A stretch of DNA of 64,000 bases, taken from assembly GCA_037074615.1 (NCBI GenBank), contig CM073535.1, positions 6,301,001 to 6,365,000 of the forward strand, read 5' to 3'. Below the pieces are notes generated by a model. That model saw nothing but the letters and a program-made list of their open reading frames with translations, searched no databases and had not been told where the DNA came from. Shown here one piece after another: positions 12,001 to 24,800 of the stretch (the first letter of the stretch is position 1; the number at the start of each line of letters is the position of its first letter). The DNA comes from Leucaena leucocephala. Lineage: Eukaryota; Streptophyta; Magnoliopsida; Fabales; Fabaceae. Position numbers and translations under genes: made by a program.

Positions 12001-13621
12001 AATAAATTAAAAAATAAAACTACATCAGCTAAAAGATCATGCAGCTGCAACAGAGAGAAGAAAATTGCAGGAACTAAAATTCTTATGTAATTAAACAGTC
12101 AATTTTTATCTAAATTAAGAAAAATAGTAACTATTATTGAGACATCACCATACCACCACCAACTTACTTTATCGATCTATTGTCTAATGTCTAATTGACC
12201 AGAAAAACAAATGCTAAGAGGCTTAATACAGTTTACATGTCCTAAAGAGTGAGAAATGCACGACCAAACTTCTATGAGATATAATTTTATATTTTTCCCA
12301 CAAGATATCATTCAACATGTACAGTGATAGTAAAGAAGCCAGCTTGCATGGTGCAACAACATATCAAGCAACTGAAAATTACACATAAATGTTAGTTTTT
12401 CTTTCAGAAATAGGCAAGGGAACTGAACCCTTAACATAAAGGACGCTTCAATTTTTAATTGGTGCCAGGTACGTTCTGTTGAGCACATTACTCCACCTTC
12501 ATCCCAAGACGAGTCATGAAGATATGCGTTCAGAAATCAAGGATGGCTATCAAGAATTTACTATCTTATGCCTTTTTCACTTCTCAAAATATTTGATCTT
12601 AAGTAAAGAGCAAAACGTTACATGCCTTGCATCAGCCATAACCTGGACCTTGGAACCACCACCATGCAGATCATAAAAGACTAGCTTTGCACCTGAAGAC
12701 CGTTTCTGCATGATTCGTCCTGGAAATGCAAAATATGTAGAATCAATACATCAATACATAAAGCATAAAAGACGCATAAGAAAATGACAATGAAAATAAA
12801 AATATCATTACCAGCCAAAGACACAGAGATGTCCTCAAGATGTTCCCCGTTGCCCATGCCCCCATATTTATCAATGTAGTCATTAATAGACATAGAGACA
12901 AAAAAATTGTGTGGATAAGGGTTTCTTCCTTCAGCCTTCTCAGTTGCAAGATACTTCAGCCGATTCTCAAGGTATTGCTGCCGGGAAAACAAATGAAGGT
13001 TTCTTAAGACATTACATTTGGAAATACCGTAGTGAAAAGAGCAGAACTTTACCGTTGGGTCCATATCTTCATCATCAGCAGATGCAGCCTTATTATATTG
13101 GGCACTTTGCCCTTCAGCTGCCTGAAAATACAACATAAATTTTACTTGCGTTAAGATGTCATAATTAGCTGATCCACTATTGAAATGCAGAGGCAATGAT
13201 GGGAAAAGGGTTATAGGGCGTAAAATCACAAAGAAAACGGATAATTCATATCTATTGTAAGATAAGTCTAATAATACTGTCGGAGCAACTATTTAACAAT
13301 GCATTTCCTAATACTCGTGCCATAACCGCATCTCGAAGAAGCAATAATCAATATCAAACAGAAGCAAAGTAATAACTTCAGCTTCCAGGCGTTTCAGAAA
13401 AAATGAGTACCTTCTTGGCCTTCTCCTCCTCCTTGCGCTTTCTTTCCTCTTCCCTCTGCTTGTTCTTGAGTTCCCGCTTCAATGCACTGTAAGGAAAGCC
13501 ACGAAACCACATCGAGTAAGACCATAAATCCAAATTATGAGAAGACGGGGTTCAGTAGCACTCACTTTTTGCTAATGGTTTCACCGGAGAATGGAACCGG
13601 CTGTTCCGATGGAGCTGCCAT
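9026..13621 (-). CDS. KRS: Cytosolic lysyl-tRNA synthetase, tandem copy B (complete)
   Basis: Complete class II lysyl-tRNA synthetase, 595 aa, slightly shorter than the roughly 626-aa Arabidopsis enzyme. Sixteen minus-strand exons: 13566-13621, 13411-13486, 13053-13121, 12812-12977, 12626-12719, 11800-11885, 11368-11486, 11230-11289, 10941-11066, 10572-10854, 10390-10489, 10145-10301, 9562-9705, 9405-9473, 9146-9289 and 9026-9064. All phases agree. Residues 19-50 form a charged helix (ALKRELKNKQREEERKR), the eukaryote-specific tRNA-binding extension. An OB fold follows at about 75-200, then the class II core with motif 2 (FRNEGIDLTHNPEFTTCEF) and motif 3 (GLGIDRL), ending in MKPQD. No organelle transit peptide is apparent, so a cytosolic role is inferred. 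Intron 5 has a GC-AG junction. A telo-box lies about 90 bp upstream of the ATG. Confidence 0.96.
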
Positions 13622-13710
13622 AGTCGAGGCCGAGACGCCAAAACGATTCTGTGATAAGAAACGAGAGCGAGCTCCGCAGCAATATCAGCTTACCCGTTAA
13701 AACTGACAAC

Positions 13711-13718
13711 TAGGGTTT
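13711..13718 (-). promoter_or_regulatory. Telo-box upstream of LysRS copy B
   Basis: On the coding strand this reads AAACCCTA, about 90 bp upstream of the ATG. Telo-boxes are known from promoters of plant translation and ribosomal-protein genes. The homologous position in copy A (about 6290) has lost the motif. A regulatory role here is inferred. Confidence 0.5.
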
Positions 13719-13721
13719 AAG

Positions 13722-15207
13722 TGGAAAATGCTTTCCCCTGTTCAGAAAACGTCATTCTTACGTGGCACGAAGCTAAAAAAGTTGCAAAGTCTATTAATTT
13801 ATTGGATGAAAAATGTTGTTAAACTTTCATATACTTGATAACTGATTTTATAGAAATTAAAAAATTATTTAAATTTGGTATTTGTAAAAGTATCTTTTAG
13901 TTTTCCCAAAAACCCTTCAACCATTTGCATGATAAATGCTTTAATAATGAAAAACTGTTTAATTAATTAAGAAAGTTTAAAAAAAATCATAAATTTATAA
14001 AATAAAACAAATTAAAATCTTATATTTAAAATTAAAATAATTTTTTTAATCAAATGATTAAAATAGTTAGCGGTCTGACCCTACAAAAAAAAAAAAAGAA
14101 TATAATTTCAAATTGTGAGAAATACATTTAGTAGAAGTAAAAATTATTTGTATTTTTAATCTTGAAAATGATTAATTTTAAGTTTAAATGAACTTAGGAT
14201 ACATTTAATCAAATAAAAATAATAAACCTCTTTACAAGATCATCAGAGTAACTCCTACTTCTCTATTGCTATTTTGTTTTAATTTTTTTTATAGAAATTT
14301 GTTGCTATATTGAGTATTTGAGAAATTATCTTTGAAACTAAAGAAAATAAATGGTCAGCACAATTTACTTGATGATCAAGTAATATAACTTTGATGGCTA
14401 AAAGCAGTTTTCTTTTAATATAGCTAAAAACACTTTGAGCTAATACTTGGAATCTTTTTTGTTAGAAATTAAAATAAATTTAAATATATATTACATTGAA
14501 TTATCAATAGAAATTATATTATATTTTATTGTATTTGTCATTAAACTTTTTTACATACACAACATCGTTTCCAGTCTAGCGAAGAAGCAAGTAATGTAGC
14601 CCAAGAAAATTGTGAGAGCTCGGGACTGTATATTTATTAGATAGTGGACAAGCTTTAAAAAAATAAATAAATAAATAAGTCGCAACTCTCAAAGGACTGA
14701 AGTGTGTGGTCTATAAATTACACTCAAAATTTTTATATTGCTAGAAAGGTTCAATGGTCAACATAATTTACTTGATGACCAAATAACCATAGCTTGGTGG
14801 GTAAAAGCACTTTTTTTTAACGCGAATCGCAGATGGGCCAAATAAAGAATCAATATTTATTTAGAAATGTTTTTTTGAAGCCTAAAGAAAATCAATCGTC
14901 AACATAATTTACTTGATGGCCAAGTACCCATAACTTGGTGGGTAAAAGCACGGGTTTTTTTTGTCATTAGGCCAAAAGTCAGTTGTATTTATAGCCTTCT
15001 AATTTCAAATAGTGATGCCGGGCCTCTTCTCTCCCTGCCATTGCAGAGTTAGTTCAAAAAAGGCATAACTCTGCAAATTTCCAACATCTACAGCATCTAC
15101 AATTATGAATCTTATAACCAACATTCCATATTGGTCTGTGATAATCACAAATGGTAGAAACTACTTAAACAACAACTAATTCTTAAACCAATAATGTTGC
15201 TGGGTTC
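13722..15207. other. Intergenic region between LysRS copy B and VTE2
   Basis: AT-rich, no gene seen. It contains a local duplication: blocks with TCAACATAATTTACTTGATG followed by (A)CTTGGTGGGTAAAAGCAC occur near 14757-14810 and 14897-14950, and a diverged third copy lies near 14353-14410. It is head-to-tail flanking DNA: upstream of copy B and downstream of VTE2. Confidence 0.5.
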
Positions 15208-18200
15208 TCATCTAACAATAGGAATGAGGAAGTATTCTGCATAAAATAACTGCAATAATAAAAACGGCATTAGAAATTGTACTTTAACACGCACACAAAA
15301 ATAGTAATGAAAAGGGATGGATCAACCATACAAAGAAGAAGAAAAACAAACAGAATAGAAATATATGGAGAGACTAGAAAGCAGATAAACGGGCAGGTAT
15401 ACTTCTTAACAGACGATTCACTTATTCAAGTATAGCTCATTAAAAGTGTGCTATTTATTCATGGTTGATTTGGTCGACTTGTCTTTTGCAGACCAAAAAC
15501 AATTTGAGATCTTTTCAGCTACAATAAACCATGTTGAAGTTCGTTTTGCACTTCTTGGACACAACTGATTTTTTTGCTACAAAAAAATATCATTCGCTTG
15601 CTGTTCAATAGCTTTCCAGCTAATGAATTATTTTCTCTTTCAATGTAGAGCATCCTATATTAAGCAGAAAATCTAATAATTGGAGCAGATTCTTGTAACA
15701 TGAACCCATCTAATCATGGGGTGTGATCCCAAGAACTGATTTTTCAGAAATTGTTTACCTCCAAAGTTCTGTGAAGTCTTTCACGTGCAGTGATTTGTCT
15801 TATAAAACAAATTGTTGTAAAATAATGTGAAAGTGGTCAATCTAAAAAAAATCATTTTATAGCATAAAGTGAACAATTGCTATTACTCGTGACACCAAAC
15901 AAATATTCAAAAGCAACATGTATTAAGGGATTCTCAAACAAAAGGCAATTTTACCTTCCAGATAAACATATAGAAGGATGTTATGGCAGCTTTGCTCTTG
16001 AGATCTAGGGATTTGGCCCGATACCAGAGGATTGAAGCTAGAATGGTATGCCCGATACCCTAAACCATTGAAAGTGAATTTCAAGCTTCAGTGAAATGTT
16101 CAATCTAGTCCACATTCACTTCAAAGTTATTAATTGGTATAAACAGGTAAACGACAATTTGTAAATTTATTATTGAGCATCCTAAGCTTTCTCCAATCTC
16201 CAGAATTTGCATTTGACAATAAAATTAATATTGTAAAACGGTAAAGTGTGAAATTGAGATGTTACGGAACAGAATTGCTTTTCTCATGGAGATGTTTCCA
16301 GACTTCTAATATGAATCTTCCACAATAGAAGTTTCATAAGATGACATAAATTTGGTGTCTGCTTCATCAGTGAAATTTTTGCTTAGTATATATAGGTGTT
16401 GGAATTTTTTTAATTAAAGTTAGCAAAAGAAGGTTTTATCAAGGGGGAAAGATAAGAGAATTTACAAACAAGGGAGAGCCAACAAAAAAACATGAAAGAG
16501 AAAAAAAAATTAAAAAAAAATATAGAGCTCGAAAAGAAAAAGCCAGTGCAAGCATGATAAATTCTAAAAGGCAATAGATAAACATTATAAGATTGAATTC
16601 ATTGCAAATCAATTTCCCAATGTGTTTATCAAAATCCTACTTCTGATTCCCGAGACAGAAATATCACAAGTTCACAACTGCTTTACCGTAATAATTTTGC
16701 TCCAGAGGGAAGGAGATGCAGCTCCCACCAAGAGGGCAACTCCATAAGCCATTTCAAGAAGTGAAACACAAATCCAGAATACCTGGAAAATATTAAATGG
16801 AGCACATCAGGGAATACAAACTGGAACAAGCAAGTCTGATGAGATGTTGAAGTTTAGGCACATACCCGCTCTTGACCCAAACGTACTGAAAAAGATTGGA
16901 TGCCAAATACTCTATCTCCTTCAATGTCTGGTATATCCTATAAAACTCAGCGCAAGGTTAAGCATCAGATACACATCTCCATTCATAAATTCGATGATGA
17001 GAAGGAATAAATAGTTTAGGAGGTGAAGAGCTTTTACCTTAAATAACGCTATAACTACAGAGAAGAAGCTCATGAATCCAGTTGCAAAAATCAGTGGTCT
17101 TGAAAATAGAGCTGCCCTCTTGAACACATGAGTCTAGACATTTTTAAACGTATTAGTGACTTTTAAAGATTATTTTGCTTCAAAAGCTTAACTTGTGAGG
17201 GGAAAACTAGAATACTTTTGTTACAATTTTTAACACGTCCTTTGGACTTGATGTGTAGTCAAAGCATATGTTGTTATATCTTTATGCAGAAACTTGAATT
17301 TGATCGAGAGAATAAAAAGTAGCAAGGATCAAACTTTAAATCATTTCGTTACAGTGGCCTTGATAACATGTGAAATATTATTTCAGTTCAAAAACTTACG
17401 CTGTTACATAAAAATCCGTAAATAGTTTTATGAATATATTATAGTTTATCGTCATATGGTCTGGCCTAAAATCAGTTTATTCTCATGTGATTTAAACTGT
17501 GTCAAACTGTCCATGCACATCATTATGATTTGGTCAATTACCGTTTAACAACCCTACGATAATTTATACACCTTAAATTTAGTAAAAATAATGTGAAGTT
17601 AATATGATGAACACTTTCATTAACAAATGTATTTTCCATTCGTATATTGAATATTTTCAAGGCGTTTTGAGGCTATTATTGAAATTTAAGTGAAAATTTT
17701 TAATTCGAAATGCCATCTTATTATCAATAACGACCTTAAAAAACTACAAAACTGATTAAGATATCAGTGACACAAAACTTTCAACAATGAAATCATTCAT
17801 CATCTTAATTTTCACAGGATTATTTTTATTAGAATATGACAAAAGATAACACAGGATAATTAAGTGGTAACCAAGAGAAAAAAAAGGAAACAAAATCAGA
17901 TATTTTGAGCCCAACTAGAGTAAAATGCAATTCACCCTAGTTTCTCAGAAAAGGTGGGCTCTGCCTTGGAAGTTCAGACTCCAGACATACGAATGAGACC
18001 ATGTTAATAATGCTACTATTGTTAACTTTGGTTAACCCTGCTTATTCATTTCTGGTTTCTTCTTCTCAACCTATCTAGGAGGACCAGATGGTTGAAGAGG
18101 TTCAGTTCACATGGGATTATGTATATAATTAAGCACACTCGCAAGAACTTGGGTTTTTTTTTAAATGATTTCGGGAGTATGGTTTATTGTTGCTGTTAAA

Positions 18201-19359
18201 AAAGCCAAGGCATTCACATTCACAACTATTCGTCTTTGAAGTGCAGGATTAGGTAGGACAAAACCTGTATGTGGAGAAAGAATGCAAGTTGAACAATTAC
18301 TGCCCGAACAGCCAGGATGCACATTGCCGCAATCACTGCAGATCTCTTCCATCTCAACATGGGCAACTGAAATTTTCCAAGAGCTATAAAGTTATAAAAC
18401 CAATGCAATCAATCAACACCATCCAAAAAAACTTCCATAAATAAGCATAACAGAAATTGAGTGTTTTCAAATGCTTTTGCATTTGTTTGCCCACAGATTT
18501 TTAAATGAGTTGACTTAAAATAATAGAATTACTTGCCATCTATTAAGTCCCAGTCCTCTATTATAAAATAGAGTCATCACATAATTCTAACTCTTATATT
18601 CCGCCTTAAACTCTCGTAGATTTTCTCTCAAAAGCAAAAAAAAAGGGGGGGGAAATGATTATGGTTTAAAAAAGACATGAATTTTGGAGGAATAAGCGAT
18701 GGATTCAACTCTGATCAAATACATGAAAATTAAGAACAATCTGACATGATTGGTCCCTAAGTTACAACAGAAAATAAAAAATAAACAATCTTAGTGGACT
18801 CACATTAATCGAATAAGCAGTCCCTAGAATGAAACTGATAAAAAGAGCCCAGAACAAAGGCCATGAGCCTACAACCCACCCAAGCCAGAAACTCTGCAAA
18901 TAATGAATTACAAGCCACTTACCAGTCAGTCAATAATGCATATCGAGAACAATATATTCAGAAAAAGGCAAAAAGCGCAAGCAAGCAAGAAAAAAGGAAG
19001 ATGCAGAATAAAATACTGAACTTCTATTTAATCAAAGACTGAATTATCTTATCCTAGCAAGCTAGCGCCTTATATAGGGCCCAAATGTCTTCAAATAATG
19101 TTAACAATAGGGAATTTAAATACAAGATAATAATGAAATATTAACAAATGCAATATTTCAAAGAAATCATATCAAATAATCAAAAAAGAATTTCTACATA
19201 AGAGAACAAAAAAGTGGAAAAAATTGACAAAGGAGCAATCTAATATACAGGACATCAGGCATGGGACATAGTAAGCAACCGGTCATATTTATCATGAAGG
19301 AAAATTGTTTCCATTTTCCAAACTAGAACAAAAATTAATTATAGATACCAAACAAATAT

Positions 19360-19390
<31 letters not shown>

Positions 19391-21394
19391 GTCTGAGTTT
19401 AAAAATATAGTTGACAAGGAACAAAGGTAAGTGTTCATTAGCCCTACGAGATATAGACATAAAAATCAACAGCTGACCCGACATAAACATATAAAAAACC
19501 TCCTCTTATATGCCAGATATCACACATGATAAAAAAATAAGCAATAGGTCATATTTATCATGATGGAAATTTGTTTTAATTTTTCAAACTAGAACAAATT
19601 TAAGGATAGATAACAGACAAATATGCAACAAAAATATGTTTTAAAAACTAATTACTTGACTAGGGACAAAAATAATTGTTCATTAACCATAAAATTAGTT
19701 TCTAGCAGAACAAATAAAGTGCACCCAAGTAATAATATAGAACAATCCTATATCTGGTACCAGAACTGAAAAGGATGCAACAATCGCAACACCAGTTGTA
19801 AAGGAATACTCCCCAGATGCCAATGGAAGATATGGCTTGTTAATCTACAACAAACATATACAAGTCAACAAACTTGAACTCCCAAAACGAAAATTCCCAT
19901 AATCCAAATTATTTCTATTGATAACTTTCATACCTTGTCTATTTCAATATCAGATAACTGATTCAAACCAACAATGTAAATATTCATAAAGAAGGCAGCC
20001 ACCACAGCCTGGCAAATAAAAACTAATGCCTTAATTGAGTTATGTAAAATAGCAATTCATCATTTTAAATCCATAAACTCATTGGTTGACTCGCCTGCAA
20101 TACTCCAGTGAAAAATAATGGAGATAAATCTGATAACTTCTCGACTGCAAGGAGGGATACAGAGAGTATGCTTAATGCCTGTTAAAGCACAGAAAGTGAG
20201 AACCTCTAAACAGTCAGCAGAGCAACTTTGCCACTAAATTACACAATAAGTTCATATAATTGAATGGGATTAATCACATATTTAAGTTTCTATGTTTCAA
20301 AAATTATATTAAAGAAGTTGACTTAACTGTGCCAATAACTGTGTGTGGCCTGGAAAACCTGTAAAAAGCATCTAAGGCTCTAGTGACAGAGTGCCAAATG
20401 TTTTTTGGACCATAAGCTCCAGGTTCAGATTCAAAAGATTGTTCAGGGGCTGCATTCATAACATATTTTCTGTCACTTCCTGGATATGTGTATCCTCCTC
20501 CCAAGCCATTGCTATTATTCTGATGGAACCTTGTGATCTGATTGTCATTTTGGATCTTCCAAGCCTTTTGCCAAGGAGCTATTCTAACGTAAGAACCTAG
20601 AGTACCAATTATTATTAGTTAGCACACAAAAGCAGTGCCTTTGAAGGACTAAATATAGAAATTATTTCTCAATTTAAAGTGATGACCAAACTTTTGGTAA
20701 GGCACAATTTTGCGATTCCACAAATGCATGTAGTGCTCAAATAAGACTATAAGAGAATCAATTATTGCAATTGGTAGAGTAAGTTCCTAAAATCCTTTGC
20801 CTCTATATAAAGTCACACGAATAAAAAAAGAATGATGAGCCACGATTTAATTATAAACTCTCCTGCCACAGTTCAGGTAAGCTAAGAATGATGAAGTCAG
20901 GCATAAATAAATCCTATTTACACAGCAGATTTGCAGATAATATGGAGAGCGAAATACTCTCCTACATATCAAACATAATGCAGCAAAAAGTAAAGGTTAT
21001 ATAAGCCTACTTGCATTGCAGCTCTTTGTGAACCCTTTACTCCTCCAGCTACTTCCACCTATCAAGGATTGCCTAAATTAGTGAAGTAAATGCAAAAAAA
21101 AAAAAAAAAAGGAGTACGCAGAATAATCGAAATTTTAAATTAATAATAATCTTCCTCTTCGATTTAAGAAACACGCGGATCAAAAACCAGAAAATTATAA
21201 ACCAGTACTCTTTCATTAACAGATTCGGATATCCTAGAAGTTCCAGCGGCCATCGTTCAAATTCAAAATATCCAGATGCGGTTTGAGGAACTCAGAACTC
21301 GGAAGCAGAAACTAGCCTTACTGAAAATGAAAGCAGACGCACCTGAGGAAATCACAGAAGCTCTAGGAAAAGAACCAAGGAGCAGTGAATCCAT
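15208..21394 (-). CDS. VTE2: Homogentisate phytyltransferase (VTE2-1 type), complete
   Basis: Plastid membrane UbiA-family prenyltransferase that joins homogentisate to phytyl diphosphate, the committed step of tocopherol (vitamin E) synthesis. Thirteen exons, 404 aa: 21343-21394, 21011-21058, 20328-20596, 20095-20178, 19934-20008, 19761-19844, 18804-18893, 18265-18366, 17038-17133, 16866-16937, 16687-16782, 15955-16059 and 15208-15249. Residues 1 to about 100 are a Ser/basic-rich plastid transit peptide. The conserved LDAFYRFSRPHTVIGT follows. The first Asp-rich motif is NQLSDIEID (167-175) and the second is DIPDIEGD (301-308). Several hydrophobic helices are evident. The last exon ends FYAEYFLIPIVR. 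Length fits plant HPT (about 393-411 aa). The intron after exon 4 uses a GC donor (CAG|GCGAGT). A paralogue accepting aromatic acceptors other than homogentisate cannot be excluded from sequence alone. Confidence 0.93.
19363..19387. repeat. (TA)n microsatellite in VTE2 intron 6
   Basis: About twelve uninterrupted TA units in the 867-bp intron between exons 6 and 7 of the phytyltransferase gene. Confidence 0.9.
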
Positions 21395-21571
21395 GAAGTT
21401 GATTTTTCCCAAGTCTCTGCAAAGGGACCGGGAGCTATACTTAGTTACTATTACAGCGGCTGCAAAGCTATTATAGCATGCAACGCGTTGAATTTGAACT
21501 GCACATCACTTTTGGCATTTGAATGTAGACAGAACGAGGCAGTTCTCATTGAAATCGTCACGGCAATGTTC

Positions 21572-21579
21572 TTTATAGT
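21572..21579 (-). promoter_or_regulatory. Possible TATA box of VTE2
   Basis: Coding-strand CTATAAAG about 180 bp upstream of the predicted ATG. The distance fits a leader of roughly 150 nt. No transcript evidence is available. Confidence 0.35.
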
Positions 21580-21713
21580 GCTGAGTGACAGAATTCTTCG
21601 GAAAAGGGCCGTTTGTCGATTACTCCTTTTTTTTTTTTGATATAACGTTTGTCGATTACTTGATTGTGTGTATGTGCTCCCTTCAAGTGACCCGCATTCA
21701 CGAGACTGTGGCC

Positions 21714-21851
21714 CACGTGCCAAAAACTGTGATCACCTTTTTCCTCCCGCAGAAAAATGTGGCCCCGGAAAATGCATTGAAATGAAATTATTTAGAATCT
21801 TTTGCCAATTTTATGACAAGGTACCTTCTCTGTCCATATCTCGCTCACGTG
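21714..21851. promoter_or_regulatory. Pair of G-boxes upstream of VTE2
   Basis: Two palindromic CACGTG motifs, 21714-21719 (GCCCACGTGCC context) and 21846-21851, lie about 320 and 455 bp upstream of the ATG. G-boxes are bound by plant bHLH (PIF) and bZIP factors and are common in light- and stress-regulated plastid genes. Function here is inferred. Confidence 0.45.
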
Positions 21852-23159
21852 ATAATAAATATTTAAAGGAGTAATTACTAAATTAATTTTTTAAAAAATA
21901 ATTATTACTTAAAATATTTAAAAATATAATTAATAATCTAAACTAATTTTAAAAATATAATTAATATTCTAAAATATTTAAATAATTATAATTTTATCCT
22001 TTTATTAATAAAAATATAAAATTTTATTTGATACGGACTATATAAATTTTTATTTTTTTAACATATTATTATTTAAAATATTCCATCTATAATATTATTT
22101 TAATAAATTATAAAACTTTATAATATTCACCATATAAATTATATATAATATTAATTTTAAAATTTATTTAATATTATTTTTTAAATAATATAATATTTTA
22201 AATAATAATATATTAATATAAAAAATTTATATGATATAAATTTATATTTTTATTAATGAAAATATTAAATTATACTAATTTAAATATTTTAAATATTAAT
22301 TTTATATTTAAAATTAATTTAAGATAATAATTATTATTGAAAATAAATAATTAATATAGAGAAATTTTTACCTAATATTCTACTAATTTTTGTTTACATA
22401 CGATGGATTTAAATTTTTTTTTGTCTTAACTTAAAACGTCTGTTATATATTCGACTTTCACAAAAATTTCAAACTTACAATCTCTTATTTAAGAAAGTTT
22501 TAAAAAGATATTTAGTAAAAATTCTTAACCATTAACTACGCCTTACTTTCATTACTTCACTTTTAAGATAGTTTAATTATGATAGGGTCTTGTTTAATGA
22601 AACTAATGCTACTATTTTTGTATATGACTATCTAAAAATTAAAGAATAAAAGAATAAAATATATTAACCAACTTTTAGTTTTATCTTAATTACAAAAACT
22701 TTTTTTTTTATTTTTGAAAACTCGTATAAATCTTCCTTAAACTTTTGTTTGATCCAAATATCCCTATTTTACATTAAACATTATTTAAACATGCATTTAT
22801 ATCATAAAATATATTTATACAACCAAAAAGATAATTATAATACATTAATTTTCAAATTTTCTAATATATTATAAAATTTATAAATTTTGATTATATAATA
22901 AAATTTTGTAAATTTGAAATTTAGTATGATGAATAGTATATTAGTAAATACAATTTATTTTAAAATTGTAGTTTTATAATGTGTTTAAAATAATCTCAAC
23001 GAAAGTAACAGTTTGCATTTAAGTGCATGTTTTAAATATAAAAGAAAAGTCTACGTAAATAAGATAAAATAAAAGAATAATTAGAGTATTTTACCCAAAC
23101 AAAATTTGACAGACACTTGAATATAAAATTTACCTCGCCTAATTTCATATAAGTTTTTG

Positions 23160-23770
23160 TGTCCCATCATCAATTTTAAATATTAAAGTTTTTTGGCACA
23201 ATATATTTTTAAAGAGGTTGAATTCACTAATAATTTAACGGTAACAAAGCCTCTATTCCTCTTAGACAATATTAATATTAGGTAGAGTAAGCTATAAATT
23301 ATTTGTAGGCATAAATATAGGTACCTAGGAGTTAAAATATCTTTCAATACGTTACGATTAAAATCACAATAAATGATACTTTTTAATATCAAATACATTA
23401 TAAATAGTCACATATCTCAATATTTTAACAACTACTTAACCCACATATAATGGTTAAAATATCAAAATTTTGATTTGAGAGTAGAAGCTTCTTGTTTTCT
23501 TTTTGGTATACAAACTTTTTAAGAGGGGTTATGCTCACATACGATTTAAAGACATGGCGTAATTTTCTTTTTCTTCTAAATAATACTAGTATCAGATAGG
23601 ATAAATTGTCTATTATATTCAGACGTAAAATTAGACACTTAAGAATTAAGATACATCTTTAAATATTATGACTAAAATTATAATAAAATAATATTTTTTA
23701 AAAATTAAATATCCTCATTATTTTACTAGCTGAACTATGGGTAATAAGTTGAGGGTAGAGCTGAAGCTTC
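23160..23770 (+). repeat. Unclassified repeat, two diverged tandem units
   Basis: Units start near 23160 and 23500. They share ordered blocks with 44340-45140: the AATATTAATATTAGGTAGAGTAAGC-like box (or ATCAGATAGGATAAATTGTCTATTAT), then GGCGTAAAATTAGACACTTAAGA-like, AATCACAATAAA..GATACTTTTTAA, and an end near CTAGCTGAACTATGGGTAAT. Reading frames are not conserved. I do not recognise the family. Confidence 0.5.
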
Positions 23771-24406
23771 TTAAATGTCAATAAGCCCGTCCACCCGTTA
23801 TGGTCCTTGAACTCTCTAGTTTTGTTGGCATGAATAACGCCCACAAATTCCTTCAAAGTTTTGAACATGTTTCTTTCATGAAAATTAAATTCTAGATAAG
23901 TGCATTTTTGTCCCTATAAGTAACGGATATTTCTTTCTTTATTGTTTTATTTGTTTTTATAGAATTATTTAAATAAATTAGATTTAAATAATATTCTTTT
24001 TATATTCATGTATATTTATATTTAATATTTTATGTTTAAACTATCAAAACTATATTTCACCTAAATTAACACTTGTTGGGGAATTTTTATATCTTTTTTG
24101 TTCTCTTTCTTTGTCATAAAAACTCTCTTTTCATTTTATAATAATAAAGTGAGGCCGTAATTTGTTCAGAACAAGTGCCAAAAATACTCTTACATAGTGA
24201 TACCCCTAATGTCCAAAAGTTCTAAAAGCAGGTTCCTCAAATTCATATCTCAAGGTCTATTTGACAACAAGAAGAGTAAAGATGTCAAAGCCTTGGAGTT
24301 TCACCTCTTACTTTAAATGACAGGTTGTTGTTTTTTTAATTTATAGGATTTAGAACTAGAAAAAATAGCCGAACCTGTTAGGCTAGACCGTTTAAACCCA
24401 AAAATA

Positions 24407-24800
24407 GTGTGTTTGAAAATTACACAAACGTAGTTTCAAAAACCTTTTTAAGACAAAATTTTAATTTAAATAAATTTTAAAATAAATAGTCATATTTGTT
24501 CAAACGAGTTTTTTGATTAAACTATAATTTAAAACTAAAGTTTCAGATAAACTGGTCAGAGTAGCTTATAGAACAGTAAAAAAATTTATGAACTAACCAA
24601 TTACTATATTACCTTTACTTTTTCTTATATCATTTCTCATATTTTTTCTTATACTCTCTCTCCTCTCCTATTTTTTCTTATAATCTCTCACTTTTCTTTC
24701 TTATACCATCTCTCCTCTCTCCTCTTATATATTATCTCTCCCTATTTAATACTCATGTTCTTTTTTTATAAGTTTATTTTTAAAATACTATACAAATGTT
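24407..24800 (+). repeat. MITE-like interspersed repeat, copy 2
   Basis: Begins GTGTGTTTGAAAATTACAC. It carries the family core AAACTGGTCAGAGTAGCTTA and TAGAACAGTAAA, then CTCTCTCCTCTCC tracts, and ends TACTATACAAATGTTTA. Strong block-by-block match to 38780-39258 and 45910-46384. Confidence 0.72.
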
